Shown here: positions 10,802 through 23,100 of the stretch, piece after piece
Position numbering within the stretch: the stretch's first letter is position 1
Layout: each line of letters starts with the position of its first letter
Assembly (NCBI GenBank): GCA_037783415.1
Contig: JAZGTN010000059.1
Span: 2,108,001 to 2,172,000, forward strand
Direction of reading: 5' to 3'
Origin: Leptasterias polaris
Taxonomy: Eukaryota; Echinodermata; Asteroidea; Forcipulatida; Asteriidae
DNA length: 64,000 bases
Notes under the pieces: model-generated
What the model was told of the DNA's origin: nothing
Databases searched by the model: none
Seen by the model: the letters and a program-made list of their open reading frames with translations, nothing else
Made by a program: the position numbers and the translations under genes

Positions 10802-12477
10802 TTAACGCTGGACTGGTCGACCGATCTATTCGGATGTATGGAAGATGAACATACTTGTGAGTAGTTGTAACAATTTGGAATGCGTAAAATGTTCGTGCCT
10901 CACTGTAGTGGTAATGACATGTCCGTGTAACACATCTGTTCCATAGTTGGCAGCAAATCATTTTTTGCAAGTCTAAGTCAAGTCACAATTCAATACTAAA
11001 AGTTACAAGTCAAGTCACATGACTCGAGTCAACACCTCTGGGGTGCGTGTTCGCGGTCGTAAACAATAACCGTTTCGGTTGAACTTGCTATAAGTTAATC
11101 ACTGGCCATTTAACGAAATAGTTATTGGTTAGGACCGCGAAAACACACCCTGATCTGTTTTTGGTTATCCCACCAACCCCAAACCCCGCCCATCTCCTCA
11201 CTAACCCCAGTGATGATATTCCTCCCACTTAGGTACTCTTCATTTTGGTGGTAAGTGGCAGTCGGGCCATTATTGTAAGTGGGGCTTTTAAACTTTTTAC
11301 AAGGAGAAACTAGTCGAAGACATGCTTTACATTACTGTTAATTATAATTAGTATAATATGTAATGTGAAAAAAACGTGCAATTAACAAAGTCTTATTTTC
11401 AAAGGTATAGCCCGACTGCATACAAATATATTTTAATTGCGACTGCCTAACGAATTTGATTAAAACCACTTTGATGCTCATAGTTTCGTTGTATAAATGT
11501 ATGTGTTTGATTTGTTCTTGTTTTTTAATGGATGATTGTGCAGGTTTATTAGGAGCCTTTTGCGGCCCATGCTTGGCATGTTCTCTAGCCCGTCAGCTCG
11601 GTGAATCCTGGCTGGTCGTTGCTTGTGTGCCCGGTGGCGTCACCGCGCTACGAACGAAACTCAGAATGCAGCAGAACATCGAGGTGCGAAACTCCTCCTT
11701 TCCTCTTATCTTAATTGCATGAAACTGCTTCGATTGTACTCAAGTTTACCCATCTTCACAGAAAGAGAACAAACCCCAGGAGTGCTCACAGGTCTACTTT
11801 AACACAGTGGCATACCAGCGGAGCACGGGGGCGTGAGCCCCCCACCCTTAAATCTAAAAATGCACAAATAAATGCTTACAAACACCAAAAGTCCCTCACT
11901 TATACATAAATAAAACATAAAGAAAGAAAGAAAGAAGGGGAGAAAGAACAAAAGAAAAAAATTATAATAACAGAAGATTTTTTTTTTTTAAACAAAAACT
12001 AAATATTAAGCAGAACTACCAAACTAACAGATGAACGTGCACAAAGTATCACGATCACATGACAGTGTTTTATGTGTCGTTTTTGCTTTAGCAGTGGGGT
12101 GTTTGTTTGTTTGTTACTTACTTGGTACTTCATTCATTGAAAAAAAGCACAGAAGAGTTTATGCAAAACGTTTTTGATGGGATGTTGTAAAATTCATCAA
12201 TCGAGCTTTTGAATCAATTAAACCACCAACAACTGCTGTAAAGAATGATCAAACATTTCCCTCATTATTAAGTGAGATCTTCTTGATTTAGTGTAGAATA
12301 ATTGTTTTATCTGTGTACTGAGGGGAAAAGTCCAAATTGTATAACTTGATTATGTTTCCTTTTTGATTTAAGGGTTCTGTCTGTGATGACAGTCTGAAGT
12401 TGACTTGTTGTTGCCCCCTGGCCCTTTGTCAGATGGCCCGTGAGTTGGATAATGCCGAGATAGGCCGTGTGGGGTGA
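10802..12477 (+). CDS. PLAC8-family (cornifelin-like) cysteine-rich protein, three exons found, first exon missing
   Basis: Exons are 10802-10856, 11544-11683 and 12373-12477. All have AG acceptors after pyrimidine-rich tracts and GT donors, and their phases join without shift. The joined product has the PLAC8 signature in order: DWSTDLFGCMEDEHTC, GAFCGPCLACSLARQLGES, the family hallmark VPGGVTALRTKLRMQQNI, then GSVCDDSLKLTCCCPLALCQ and MARELDNAEIGRVG before TGA at 12475-12477. PLAC8 proteins are small Cys-rich membrane-associated proteins, implicated in metal handling, growth control and, in vertebrates, placental and immune cells; the function here is not known. The expected CxDDCGxC block before the second exon is altered to CMEDEHTC. 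The ATG exon was not located upstream. The exons are short, so the gene is easily missed. Family assignment is firm; orthology within the family is not assigned. Confidence 0.88.
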
Positions 12478-13282
12478 TAATAGAGCCAGGAGTACCACAT
12501 CATGTCGCCATCATCCAAAAAACAATCTTGGTGGCGCCTTTTTGGGAGTCAGACTTCCCCGTGTGTAAGGCTGCGTCTGAATCAAGCGACTTTGGCTACG
12601 GCTATGGCTGTTGACAGCAGCGACAACGTTGAAGAATACGCCTTTTCAGCGATCCAGCCATAGCCACTGCCTAAGCCGCTATTTAGGACATGGCCTTCTC
12701 CGTATTCGGCTGGATCACTGCGTCATCATCATGCATTGAAGTATAAGGACGTCCTTGGCAAATTAAAAGTTTCTGACAGAAACCCTTCTCAGATTCAAAT
12801 TGTGTGGGCATAAACCTGATATCTTTTTTTCCATAACCACAATACTTCGAAAGGAAATGATTCTCAAAATGCTTTGTACAATCAAAAACTACAGAACTTG
12901 TAAGCAAATAAGTTTGACAGGAATATTTTATAATTAAATGAGCGTTCAATTTCATTCTTTTATTGTGCTTATAGTTCCTTTTTGTGCTAAAGCAGCAATT
13001 CGGTTGCCCTTGTGCTTATCCCTGACCACCAGGAACAGTTAGCTTTGCTGTTTCATATATAGTTACAATTTTCACGGGTTCATATTTAAATGTTTCCTTC
13101 CCACAGTGTAAATTGAAAATGTAATGTAATTTAGACTGGGTTGTTTTATAATTAAATGAGCGTTCAATTCCATTCAGAAACAATGTTTTTAACTTTCATT
13201 TAGATTTGTACCTTATAATTCAATTTGATGTAAAAATGCTTCTCAGTTGGAAAGCAAGTAGTCTGAACACTTTGGGCAAATT

Positions 13283-13465
13283 TCATAGAGCTGCTTAAGC
13301 ATTAGAGTTTGCTTACATTTTTCTGCTAAGCAAAAATGAGCAGAACACCAGTCGCAGATGGTGCATGTGACATTATATTTTGGCTGGTAATCTTATTCTG
13401 CTTAGCATATTTTATTGTGCCTCGCTCCTTTTGGTGCTTCAGCAGCTGTATGAAATTGGGCGAGG
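13283..13465. mobile_element. Small inverted-repeat element (GCTGCTTA family)
   Basis: The ends are ATTTCATAGAGCTGCTTAAG and, on the right, CAGCAGCTGTATGAAATTGGGC, which are imperfect inverted repeats. The interior holds TGCTAAGCAAAAATGAGCAG, a CCAGTCGCAGATGGTGCATG block and TTGGCTGGTAA, shared with copies at 9391, 28720, 29086, 54915 and 60505. About 180 bp, without coding capacity. Confidence 0.65.
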
Positions 13466-14107
13466 TCAGGTTGTCATAAAATTGTCAGTTTTTCTTTACA
13501 AATTATCTTAGCAGAGTTTGTAAATGTAAATAGAATAGATGATAATATAGATGGTGCTGGTGTGACAATTTATGTCACATGATTAGTGATTCTAGCCTAA
13601 AGGTCGACAGACAAGATGTTTGTACATAAATATTTGGAAGACAAAATACCTTTGTACATTTGTACAGATTCCAGGCTACATTTTATTATGACATACAGAG
13701 ACATCCCAACTCATATTCAACAGTGTGGAACAATTCTATGCTTAAACTTTGTTTGAACTATACATGTTTGAAGGTTGTCAATACATGTCATTGTCAATGA
13801 GTCTTCAGACTCAAAGACCAACATCAGACTAAAGGGTCCAGTTTCATGAAACTGCTTCCAGCAGAATTCTACATTATAGGCAGCTCATTTAGCGCAGCAG
13901 TCTTTGGTATTATTACTATTAAGCATTGCCACGAAATGTAATCCTTGAATGGGTACAACGCTGAGACCCGTCATCCCCCCCCCCCCTCCCCACCACGAAC
14001 CATAATATTTCTTTTCGTCTAACCCATGTAAAACAAGGAGAGATTTTCTAGGCCTATCATTTTTGTAATTTTGGATACGTGGCATTGGTGCCCTTTTACA
14101 AATGTGC

Positions 14108-14325
14108 CCCAAGCTCAATTCCAGTTTGAAATCTGCTTTAAAATCCAGTTTAATCCGGTTTGAAATACAGCATGAAATTCAGTATGAAAACCAGCTTGAA
14201 ATTCAGCTTAATTCAATTCGGTATCCAGTTTGAAATCAATTATGAAATCCAGTTTGGAATCCAGTTTGAAAACCAGTTTGGAATCCAGTTTAATCCAGTT
14301 TAATCCAATTTGAAATCCGTTTTGA
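14108..14325. repeat. Degenerate TCCAGTTTGAAA minisatellite
   Basis: The phrase TCCAGTTTGAAA and variants (TTCAGCTTGAAA, TCCAGTTTAA) repeat about 16 times with an irregular 10-14 base spacing. There is no ORF and no inverted symmetry. Confidence 0.8.
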
Positions 14326-16077
14326 AAACTAAATAAAAATCTCTTGTCAATTTGTCATCACAACATGAAGAATTTATCCAATGTCACAATACTAACCATT
14401 CTTTCTTGATGTTTATCTAAATACTTATCACCATCTTAATTAAAATATTTAAAAAAATGTATAACAACAAATTTAGTGAGTCGCTTAAAATGTTATATAA
14501 AAAAAGAATTAGCTATTTGCGCGTTATATATTTGACCAATGTCTGACACCATGCCTTGTTTGGTCACAAGTGAGTGCTCAATTGGAATTCCTCAGACTAA
14601 ATCTAGTGTTGCTATGTCACATGGATCGGGGCACACTTTTGCATAGCAACCTCCAGATGAGCAAAGACTGGTACCCTTGTGCCACACATAATTATCATTG
14701 AGATTTGTGTATGGGTGTTTGTGACACCATACTTGATTCAGATACTTTTTCCTATGGAAAAGCCCCCCCCCCCCCCTCAAACTCGAAACCAATCCCCTAA
14801 GACCCCAGTGCATCTCACTTTCCATAAAACTGGAACTTTCCAATGTAAATAAAAGCTGTTAATAGACTGTAAATATACAATTAATAAATACAAGATAATC
14901 TTAATGTCATAGTAAAACCTGAGGTAATAAAAACTAAACTGGAAAATTTTCCTAACGTCTTATTATTCAAAACAATGTGTACTAAACTGTACTTGTAGAT
15001 TTTTCAGGCCTTGTGGTGCTAGTAAACTGTGCATTCTTCTTCCCCCCCCCCAGGAATTTTCAGTAGCCCAAATTTTAAACATGTATTCTCATCAATGTAT
15101 GTTTCTTTCTGATGTGGTACTAATGGTAGCGATCACAGCCAGTCTAATGGTCAAATTCACACACTCCCAAAAACATTTAAATTGTTTGTATTCACAGCTG
15201 AAAAGGGAAACAAATGAGCATTATAAATAAGTAGGTTGCACAGTTTTTAGTAGCTCACAGGGCATGTTGAGAAGTGGTGTTTACTAGCCTGTAGCAGTTT
15301 CTACTAGACGATGTTTGCCGGGCTAGTGTTGAGGACAGAGCTGCCAACAGTTTCATCTTGCAACCAGGGAGATTTTGTACAACAGACAATCAGAGAGATA
15401 ATTAGAATAACATTCAACATAAAAGGAGAACGAGTTTCCATAATCAGGGAGATTTACAAATTTGTTCTTCAGAACATGGAAAGATTGGTTTATTTTCAGG
15501 GAAATTTCTGTCGAATCAGGGAGAGTTGGCAGCTCTGAAAGGGTGAGCATTGATGAAAGAATGGTTTACAGGAAAGAGCGCCTTACAAATGCTGTATTAT
15601 TATTAATACAATAACAGAATCACATTACCGAGTCTGAAACTTCACAGATGCAATGGAGGCCCTTGTCATTGTCTTGGTGCCCCTTAAAATGTTCCTTTTA
15701 AAGATTTCAAATTCCCTCATAGAGGTTTCCTTAGATAAACTGGCCTTGCTTTCCTTGCCTTATATTAGCGCTTATTCAACCCTACATACACTTTTGTGAA
15801 TCTGTAAATCACGATTAACATGGATAGTAGGTTTAGAACAACCCGGCAATCTGTAAACAACAAAAATGTGAAATTCTTCAACAAATACTCCAATTTTGTT
15901 TGTATAAAATAATTATAGATAAATTGTTAACTTCTATACAGCTAATATGTGCTTCATATTCATAATATGGAAGAAAACCTGTACCATGACAATGCCAATT
16001 GTTCAATGTTCAAGAGCCATACAAAAATTGTACACACTGTTCTCTTTGGGATTGCTGTGTCATGCGCTTTGTGTACA

Positions 16078-16299
16078 CGGCCCATATTCATGGCTCTGCT
16101 TACCGTAAGCAAAGAATTGGCGCTTACGGGGAGTTCCGTGCCAAGCAGATTTCACAGGAGTTAGCAGGAAATTTTTGCTTGTGCGTGTGTGTACTCTACA
16201 ATACTAGGCATTCTTCGCTTACACAGCTATCGCAGAAATTCGGCGCTTTCCCCGTAAGCGCATAATTTGGCGGTAAGCAGAGCCATGAAATTGGGCCCA
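16078..16299. mobile_element. Inverted-repeat element (GCTCTGCTTACCG subfamily)
   Basis: Left end CCCATATTCATGGCTCTGC and right end GCAGAGCCATGAAATTGGGC form terminal inverted repeats. Further in, GGCGCTTACGGGGA on the left pairs with TTCCCCGTAAGCGC on the right. A left-end copy of the same subfamily lies at 37117-37250. The unrelated-looking element at 16440-16755 shares only the outer TTTCATAAAGC / ATGGGCCC ends. Confidence 0.65.
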
Positions 16300-16784
16300 G
16301 TAGTGTGTTGATTCAGAAATCGAGACCAAGTGTTTGCTTAATACCTATACAGGTCTTGCAGCAACCACAATACATGAGTTCACAAAAAAGGTTAAATAAT
16401 CTTGTACTTCAAAACTGCTTAACATCAAATTCAGTACATGAACCTATGGGCCATAAGCAGAAAGAAGCACCATGAATTTCATAAAGCCTGTAAGCAGTTG
16501 TTTACTGCTTATGCAGCGGCCATTAGGAGAATTTCTATTTCAGAAACACTGCCGATCATAAGCAAAGTAAAAGGCACTCTGTCTTGCTGGCAGTTCTTGT
16601 AAGCAGATGAATGACGCAACAATGCAAATTCATTGTAACTGCGAACATATGCTGTCAAAGCTTTTTTATGAAATACACTTTTCTTATGCATCTTTTCTGC
16701 TGTTGTAAACACAAAAATTTGCTTAGCGGTGAACAGTTTTATGACAATGGGCCCTGGTAGCAGATGTTCACCAATAATTAAATT

Positions 16785-17125
16785 ACAATTGACTGTGTAG
16801 ATGAATGCACCACATGATATCATATAAATTGCAGGCTGGCCTAGTTTATCTATCATTCAAAACCACAGTAGATAATATTGAATGGTCAGACAGTAGGAGG
16901 GTTGACTGTGTACTGTGTAGATGAATGCACCACATGATATCATATATATTGCAGGCTGGCCTAGTTTAACACATCATTCAAAGCCACAGTGGATGGTATT
17001 GAATGGTCAGACAGTAGGAGGGTTGACTGTGTACTCTGTAGATGCATTTACCACATGATATTATTATTACAGGCTGGCATAGTTTAACACTCAAAACCAT
17101 AGTAGATGGCATTGAGTGATCAGAC
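16785..17125. repeat. ~120-bp tandem repeat, three copies
   Basis: Three head-to-tail units contain ACCACATGATATCATAT, GCAGGCTGGC(C/A)TAGTTTA, ATTGAATGGTCAGACAGTAG and GAGGGTTGACTGTGTACT. The same repeat family forms a second array at 21620-22185, inside a UBAC2 intron, in the same orientation. Here it lies just 3' of the UBAC2 stop codon and may fall in its 3' UTR. Confidence 0.8.
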
Positions 17126-17185
17126 AGTAGAGTTAGTCAATAAACAAACTAAATATACCCGACGACGTCTTCCTGAAACACTTCA

Positions 17186-20100
17186 TCAACCATCCTGAAG
17201 CAGTAAGTTTGTTGCCATGGAAACATTGTTGTGTGTCGCTAGGAGAGCCTGTACCACAGCACCTCGATTGAAGCCCATGTCCGTTAATTGTTGAACCTGG
17301 AAGTAGTACAACAAATAAACAGAGTTTTACTACTGATATATCCTAGGATCCCACCGAATTTAAAACAGAACCAGGCATTTTGTAGAAGACCAGGGGCCGA
17401 TTTCACAAAGCACTAAGAATCATCTTAAGATGAGTTGTCAGTATCACCATAGTGATTTGTATTGTGACATCACACTTTGCATAGCAATTAAGATTGATTT
17501 TCACATAAGATCAATCTTAGCTCTTTGTGAAAAGCTGCTTAAAGAATTTGTACAGCTGACAAAATAGTCGTAGACAGTGTTTATGTTTTGTGTGATCAAC
17601 CATATACATAATGTAGCAAATCTGTGAACATATGGGCTTAATCCGTTATGTGTGTCAGGAGGTATGGTTAGTCGTTCGGTCATAAAAAGTTAAAACGGAG
17701 ATGCATTGAGTTTTTATCCAACTCCCCGATTCCGAAGGCAGTAGGTCGCCCCCTTCATGGCAATGTGCCCCTCCCCTACAAACTCTAGAAGATCTTAAAG
17801 TGTTTGTCAAACTGCTGGTACTTACGTGTTCCTCTGGTATTGAGTTTGTATCTCTGCTTGTGCTTGGCAGGTTAGGGGACGACTGGCTGGTAGAGGGCGC
17901 TGTGCCGGGTTCTGTGTCCGGAGTGTCTCCTTTGGTGAAATCAAAACAGCAAAGTAAAGAATTTCAATTGACATAGATCAATTGGGGCAATAGAAGAAAT
18001 ATTAGGGCCCCTTTCTTGCAAGTTGTTTTGTGGCGTGTTGTGGCCGAGCGGTACTCAAGCTCTGGTGTTTCTGATCAGCCGAGTGTGGGTTCTTGTCCCG
18101 GTCATGACACTTATGTCCTTAAGCAAGACACTTAACCATTAGTGATTTGCCCTTTGGATGGGACAAAAAGCCGTAGTTCCCATGTATTGTGTAATGCACA
18201 TAACAGAACCCAGTTAAACTTTATCACTAAGAGAAGGGGTTTTCCCCGGTGTTTCTGGCAGTGGCTGCTGAGTGCGCCGTAGCAACTTGTAAACCCATAT
18301 AAGTTGCTACATGAATCGGTCTCATAATCCATAACAACTTCAAAACCTGTCTCAAAAAGTGTTTCTCTTTCATCAAGTGCCTTGAGCACCTTTTTGGTTT
18401 TGTATCTGAACCTACCGGTGCTACTAGCGGGGTTGCGACGTTGTCTGAACATTGATGCTAAGCTGCCTGATGACCTCACTGGAAGAGGAGCACTCTGTTG
18501 AACAAGACATAAACCAAACGATCATTTCCAATAAAAGAGTAAAGCCTAGTTCATACTTCCTGCGAATGCGAAAATTTGCAACGAATAATTTGTGCTCATC
18601 TCCGGCGAAACATTTGCAGCGAAAACAGCCCTGTGATGTCAAAATTCGTTTTGCATTCTCATTCGCAGGAAGTAATGAACCAGGCTTAATAACAGGAAAG
18701 CTCACTTCTTGTGAGCAGAATACTTTGGAAAACCAGGCTGAGAGACTCTAACATAATTGGTAAAACGTCTTAGAGCATCAAACACAAGTTCTGACCACTG
18801 AGTCATCAGGGTTTGGGTTCGACTCCCGGTCGTGACACTTAACCATAATTGCTTCTCCTCACCTAAGAGTAAATGTGTACATGAGAGGGTAGAGATTGTT
18901 GATGTGAATGATTTGGCTGCTGGTGCTGCATAATCCAAAGGAGTTGACATGGTTTCAGGAATGTGTTACGCCCAATGACCAGGGGTAGTAACAGTGTATA
19001 TTGCTTTGATACAATGTTTAAAAACACACAATAAATGCCTATTACTACTATACTGAAGGTAAATAAGGTTGGCTTTGAGATTTCTTTCCCAGCCTAACCC
19101 CCGTTTGATTCCTACCATAGACCGGAGCTCACATACTGAACTGTTTAACCCTTTAGAGACCATAGCGGTCACAAGTTTAACCTACTTCTATTCACATAAA
19201 GAGGTCAAAGTAAAGGTCATATGAATTTTTCCGATGTATTATGTTGACATAGTATCCCAATTTCTTAACAAGAAACTAACTTTTCTCTTTCATTTTGTTT
19301 ATGTTGAGATGTTTACTGACAAAATTTCAATGAAGAAACTAACAATATTGGCAATGTTTGGGCGTTTTGTGATGATTACACAGCTCATAGAGAGCTTGTT
19401 TCCATGGTGTTATTGCATCCCTAACTAAATTGTGTTCCCACCATGTAAAGTTTCAAATTCTACTCAACTTACAATGGTCGGCCGTTGTCTTAATGCTTCC
19501 CCTCTCCTTCTTGCCTGCTGTCTGTACTGCCTGGCCTGAGCAAACATCATCTGCTGTTCGATCAGTTCCATTCTCTGCGCCCTCTGTAGCTCTAATGTTG
19601 CACCCATTGGCAGAGTGACATCCCCTGGAGGGTTGGACCTCAGGATGGGTCCTAGGACAGCAGCTGTCAGGCGGCTTACGGGGTAAGGAATCCGAAGCCA
19701 GGATTGAAGGCAGAGGAAGTTGGAGCGATACAGGAGGCCTGACAGGAGGCCACATCCAACAACAAGAATGGATTGAGTCGACTGAGCTACTAACTGGAGG
19801 TGGGAAAATACGGACAGGACACATGAGAGACGCATGTCATAAAAAACTTCAAACGAGTCTATAATTTGGTTTTTACCCTTACACCGATGTGTGTTAAGCA
19901 CTGTATACTCAGTACTTACCCGAGTTCTGTGAAAACAAATCCACAGGCAAATCACTCGAATGAGATTCGAACCCACGACCTTTGCATTGCTAGAGCAGTC
20001 ATTTGGGTTGTTTGATAAAATACAGGACAAGTTTCATAGTGCTCGTTTGTAAAAAATAAATCACTTCTCCACTCCTCAAGGCTCTGCTCTGGTTCCCAAT

Positions 20101-23100
20101 TCAAAAGCGCATTGACTTCAAAATTCTCCTTCTTGTGTATCAGTCTCTCCAGGGCACAGCACCAACATACATCCAGAGACTGATACAACTTTATGCATCA
20201 CCCAGGCAGCTCAGATCATCTGACAACAAACCTCTTCACATTCCACACACACGACACTCATGGGGAACAAACATATTCATACACTTTGGCCCATCACCAT
20301 GGAATGAACCCAACAGTCACTGCATATACCAGCTTCAAAACTCATTTGAAAACTTATTTGTGTGCTTAAATTATCATCCTTGTAACTCATTGTAGGCCCA
20401 CTTGTCCCCCATTGTATGCAATAAACAGGTACTTACTTGTAATCCCACAAGGTAGACAAACCATTTCCCACTCAGTAAGTGACTAGCGATATTTTGTACG
20501 GTAAGGTAGGGCAGGTCAAAGAAGAAGGGTACAAACATTGACACAACAACACCAGTCCTGAAAGCATCAAACAGAAAAGAGTCAAATTTATGTAAAACTG
20601 AGCTGATTTTTCAGACCGACTGTGTATTAACAGGAATGAAATTTGATGAATGTGAAAATTCCTGAAAAATGGCTTGGTGGCCTGGGTTCCCCTTTATACT
20701 AGGCCCAGAACCTCCCAGGTGTTACTGTTCAGGACATTTACAGACTCTCTACATCACCAGGTTTGCACACAGTGTGGAACATTTCTTTCTCCAGTTGGTG
20801 ACTGCTTTACCTCCTTGAATGCCCACAGGGGTTTAGAGAAAATCCTGCATTCAGGTAAAATCTTGAGAAATCAAATGCATGATTAACAGTGCCGATTAGA
20901 TTTGCCCTATTAATCATTTATATTGGTTACAACCAAACCACTTACAACATTAAAGTTGTCTTTGTGAAAGTTAAAGTTGTGACCAACATAAAAATTGGAA
21001 CGTCATCTTTGAACATGTGTATACCTTTACGGAACCTTTGTTTCTGGAACTTTTATTCCCAATTTAAGTAATAATTTAAGTAAAAAGTAGTAATTTACAG
21101 CTTAACATGCACAGCGTTCACACACTGTATTTTATTAAATACAGGACACTGCTACAAGATGGAGTTAATGACGTCACTTTGTAGATTATTCAATGATTTG
21201 ATGGAGTACATGTATCTAATGTGCTCCTTAAAATTGCAGACTTTACATTTCAGTAACTTACAGCTGACCAAGAAAATTTTACAAAAGCAACTAAAAGTAA
21301 TTAAAATGTCACTTTTTACAACAGTTTTGAATCAAACACTCACGGTCCTGGGGTCCAGTGGATCGGGATGCTCCCTTGTTGATAGTTCTGCACAGCAAAA
21401 AGTGCAGCAACCTCTAAACATGTCGTCAAAACACCATTTGCAAGCAAATACGACTGAAAATTAAACAAAAACATTTTTACATTCAAAAGTAACTCAATGA
21501 GTTTACAATTTCCTTACCACTATGGAAGACAGGGGAACAATTTTTAAGTTAAACTTTTGGGTACTTTTGGTGCTGTCTTAACCCTCCAACCCTCGGTATC
21601 ATTTTTCATAGAGTTGACCAACTATTTGAAACCATTGATTCAATTGAATGGACAACATAGAACTGTGTGTACTTGTGCACTGTGTAGATGTATTTACCAC
21701 ACAATACCATATTGCAGTCTGGCATAGTTTATCTGTCATTCCAAACAACAGTGAATATTGAATGGTCAGACAGTAGGAGGGTTGGCACTTGGCTGTACTC
21801 ATCCAAACAACAGTGAATATTGAATGGTCAGACAGTAGGAGGGTTGGCTGTGTACTGTGTGGATGCATTCACCACATAACATCGTATTGCAGGCTGGCTT
21901 AGTTTATGTCCTTCAAAACAACAGTGGATATTGCATGGTCAGACAGTAGGAGGGTTGACCGTGTACTGTGAAAGATGTATGACATCATATTGCAGGCTGG
22001 CATAGTTTATCTGTCATTCCAAACAACAGTGGATATTGAACAGTAGGAGGGTTGACTGTGTACTGTTTAGATGCATTCACCACATGATATTATAATTAAG
22101 GCTAGCATAGCTTATTTCTTTTGTCTATCATTCAAAACCACAGTGGATGATATTGGAAAGTCAGACAGTAGGAGGGTTTAAACAGAACAATCCATTTATC
22201 TCCTTCTTTAACTGCACTGACCAATCACTACTGCGAACACACGCCCCAAACGCCCAACAGAATTTAACACCATTAAATCCCAAAGTAAGCAGGCTCTCCC
22301 CATTTAGTTGATGTTACAACCACTACGATTGGTCAACAGTTGCTATGGTGGGAGGGGCTTAAAGGATTGGAACCAACTCACTGCAAACTTAGTTGATCCG
22401 AAGCGTTTTTCAAATACTCGGAAGTTGTACATCAGCAGCAAACCAAGTAGGAGATTCCTAGCTTCTAAAAATACTATCTTACTGGTCACCAGGCGCCATA
22501 TCTAGAGCATGACAAATATAAAAATTGACAAGCAAGCTAATATATAATTATTTGCAAACAGATGCACACAATTATTATCTCAAACAATAAAACAAATTCA
22601 AAGACTAAGATTGATTTCGAATAATTGTGATCTGCAAATTGACTTGGAATTAATTGTTAACAAAAGTTAATTTTATTTACGTTATTCCCTTGTGGTTTAT
22701 TACTTAATCTCTTCACTTGTTGATTTCCGTATGCGGTGTGATTAAGTTTACTAACCAACCATATACAGACTCAAAATTAATATTGATTAAATTGTTTGGT
22801 ATTACTTTTCAATTCAAACACAAGAACTCAGGACTTGTCTGGCCGTGAGTTTACTGGCCCAATGCTACAGTCAATGGCCTTGGGCCAGCGGTCCAGTGTT
22901 ACTTTCAAACCCTGGTCTTTCTGAATCTTACTGTAAAGTGTAAGCCAAATTTGAATTGACGGGTTTGAACACAATGGCTATGGCCGGGTAGCTGAAAAGG
23001 CTCATTGTCATTGCATCCGACAGCCCTAGCAAAAGTAACTTGATCGAGACCTACCCTGACCCTAACCCTCTAGCTTACCTCAAGCTTCTCTGTCAATGAT

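Larger units (their letters stand above)
12478..17185. other. Spacer of repeats without a recognised gene
   Basis: No exon series was recognised on either strand. It contains a CAGTTTGAAATC minisatellite, several short inverted-repeat elements, three copies of a ~120-bp repeat next to UBAC2, and C-rich homopolymers at 13977-13986, 14763-14776 and 15042-15051. Confidence 0.5.
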
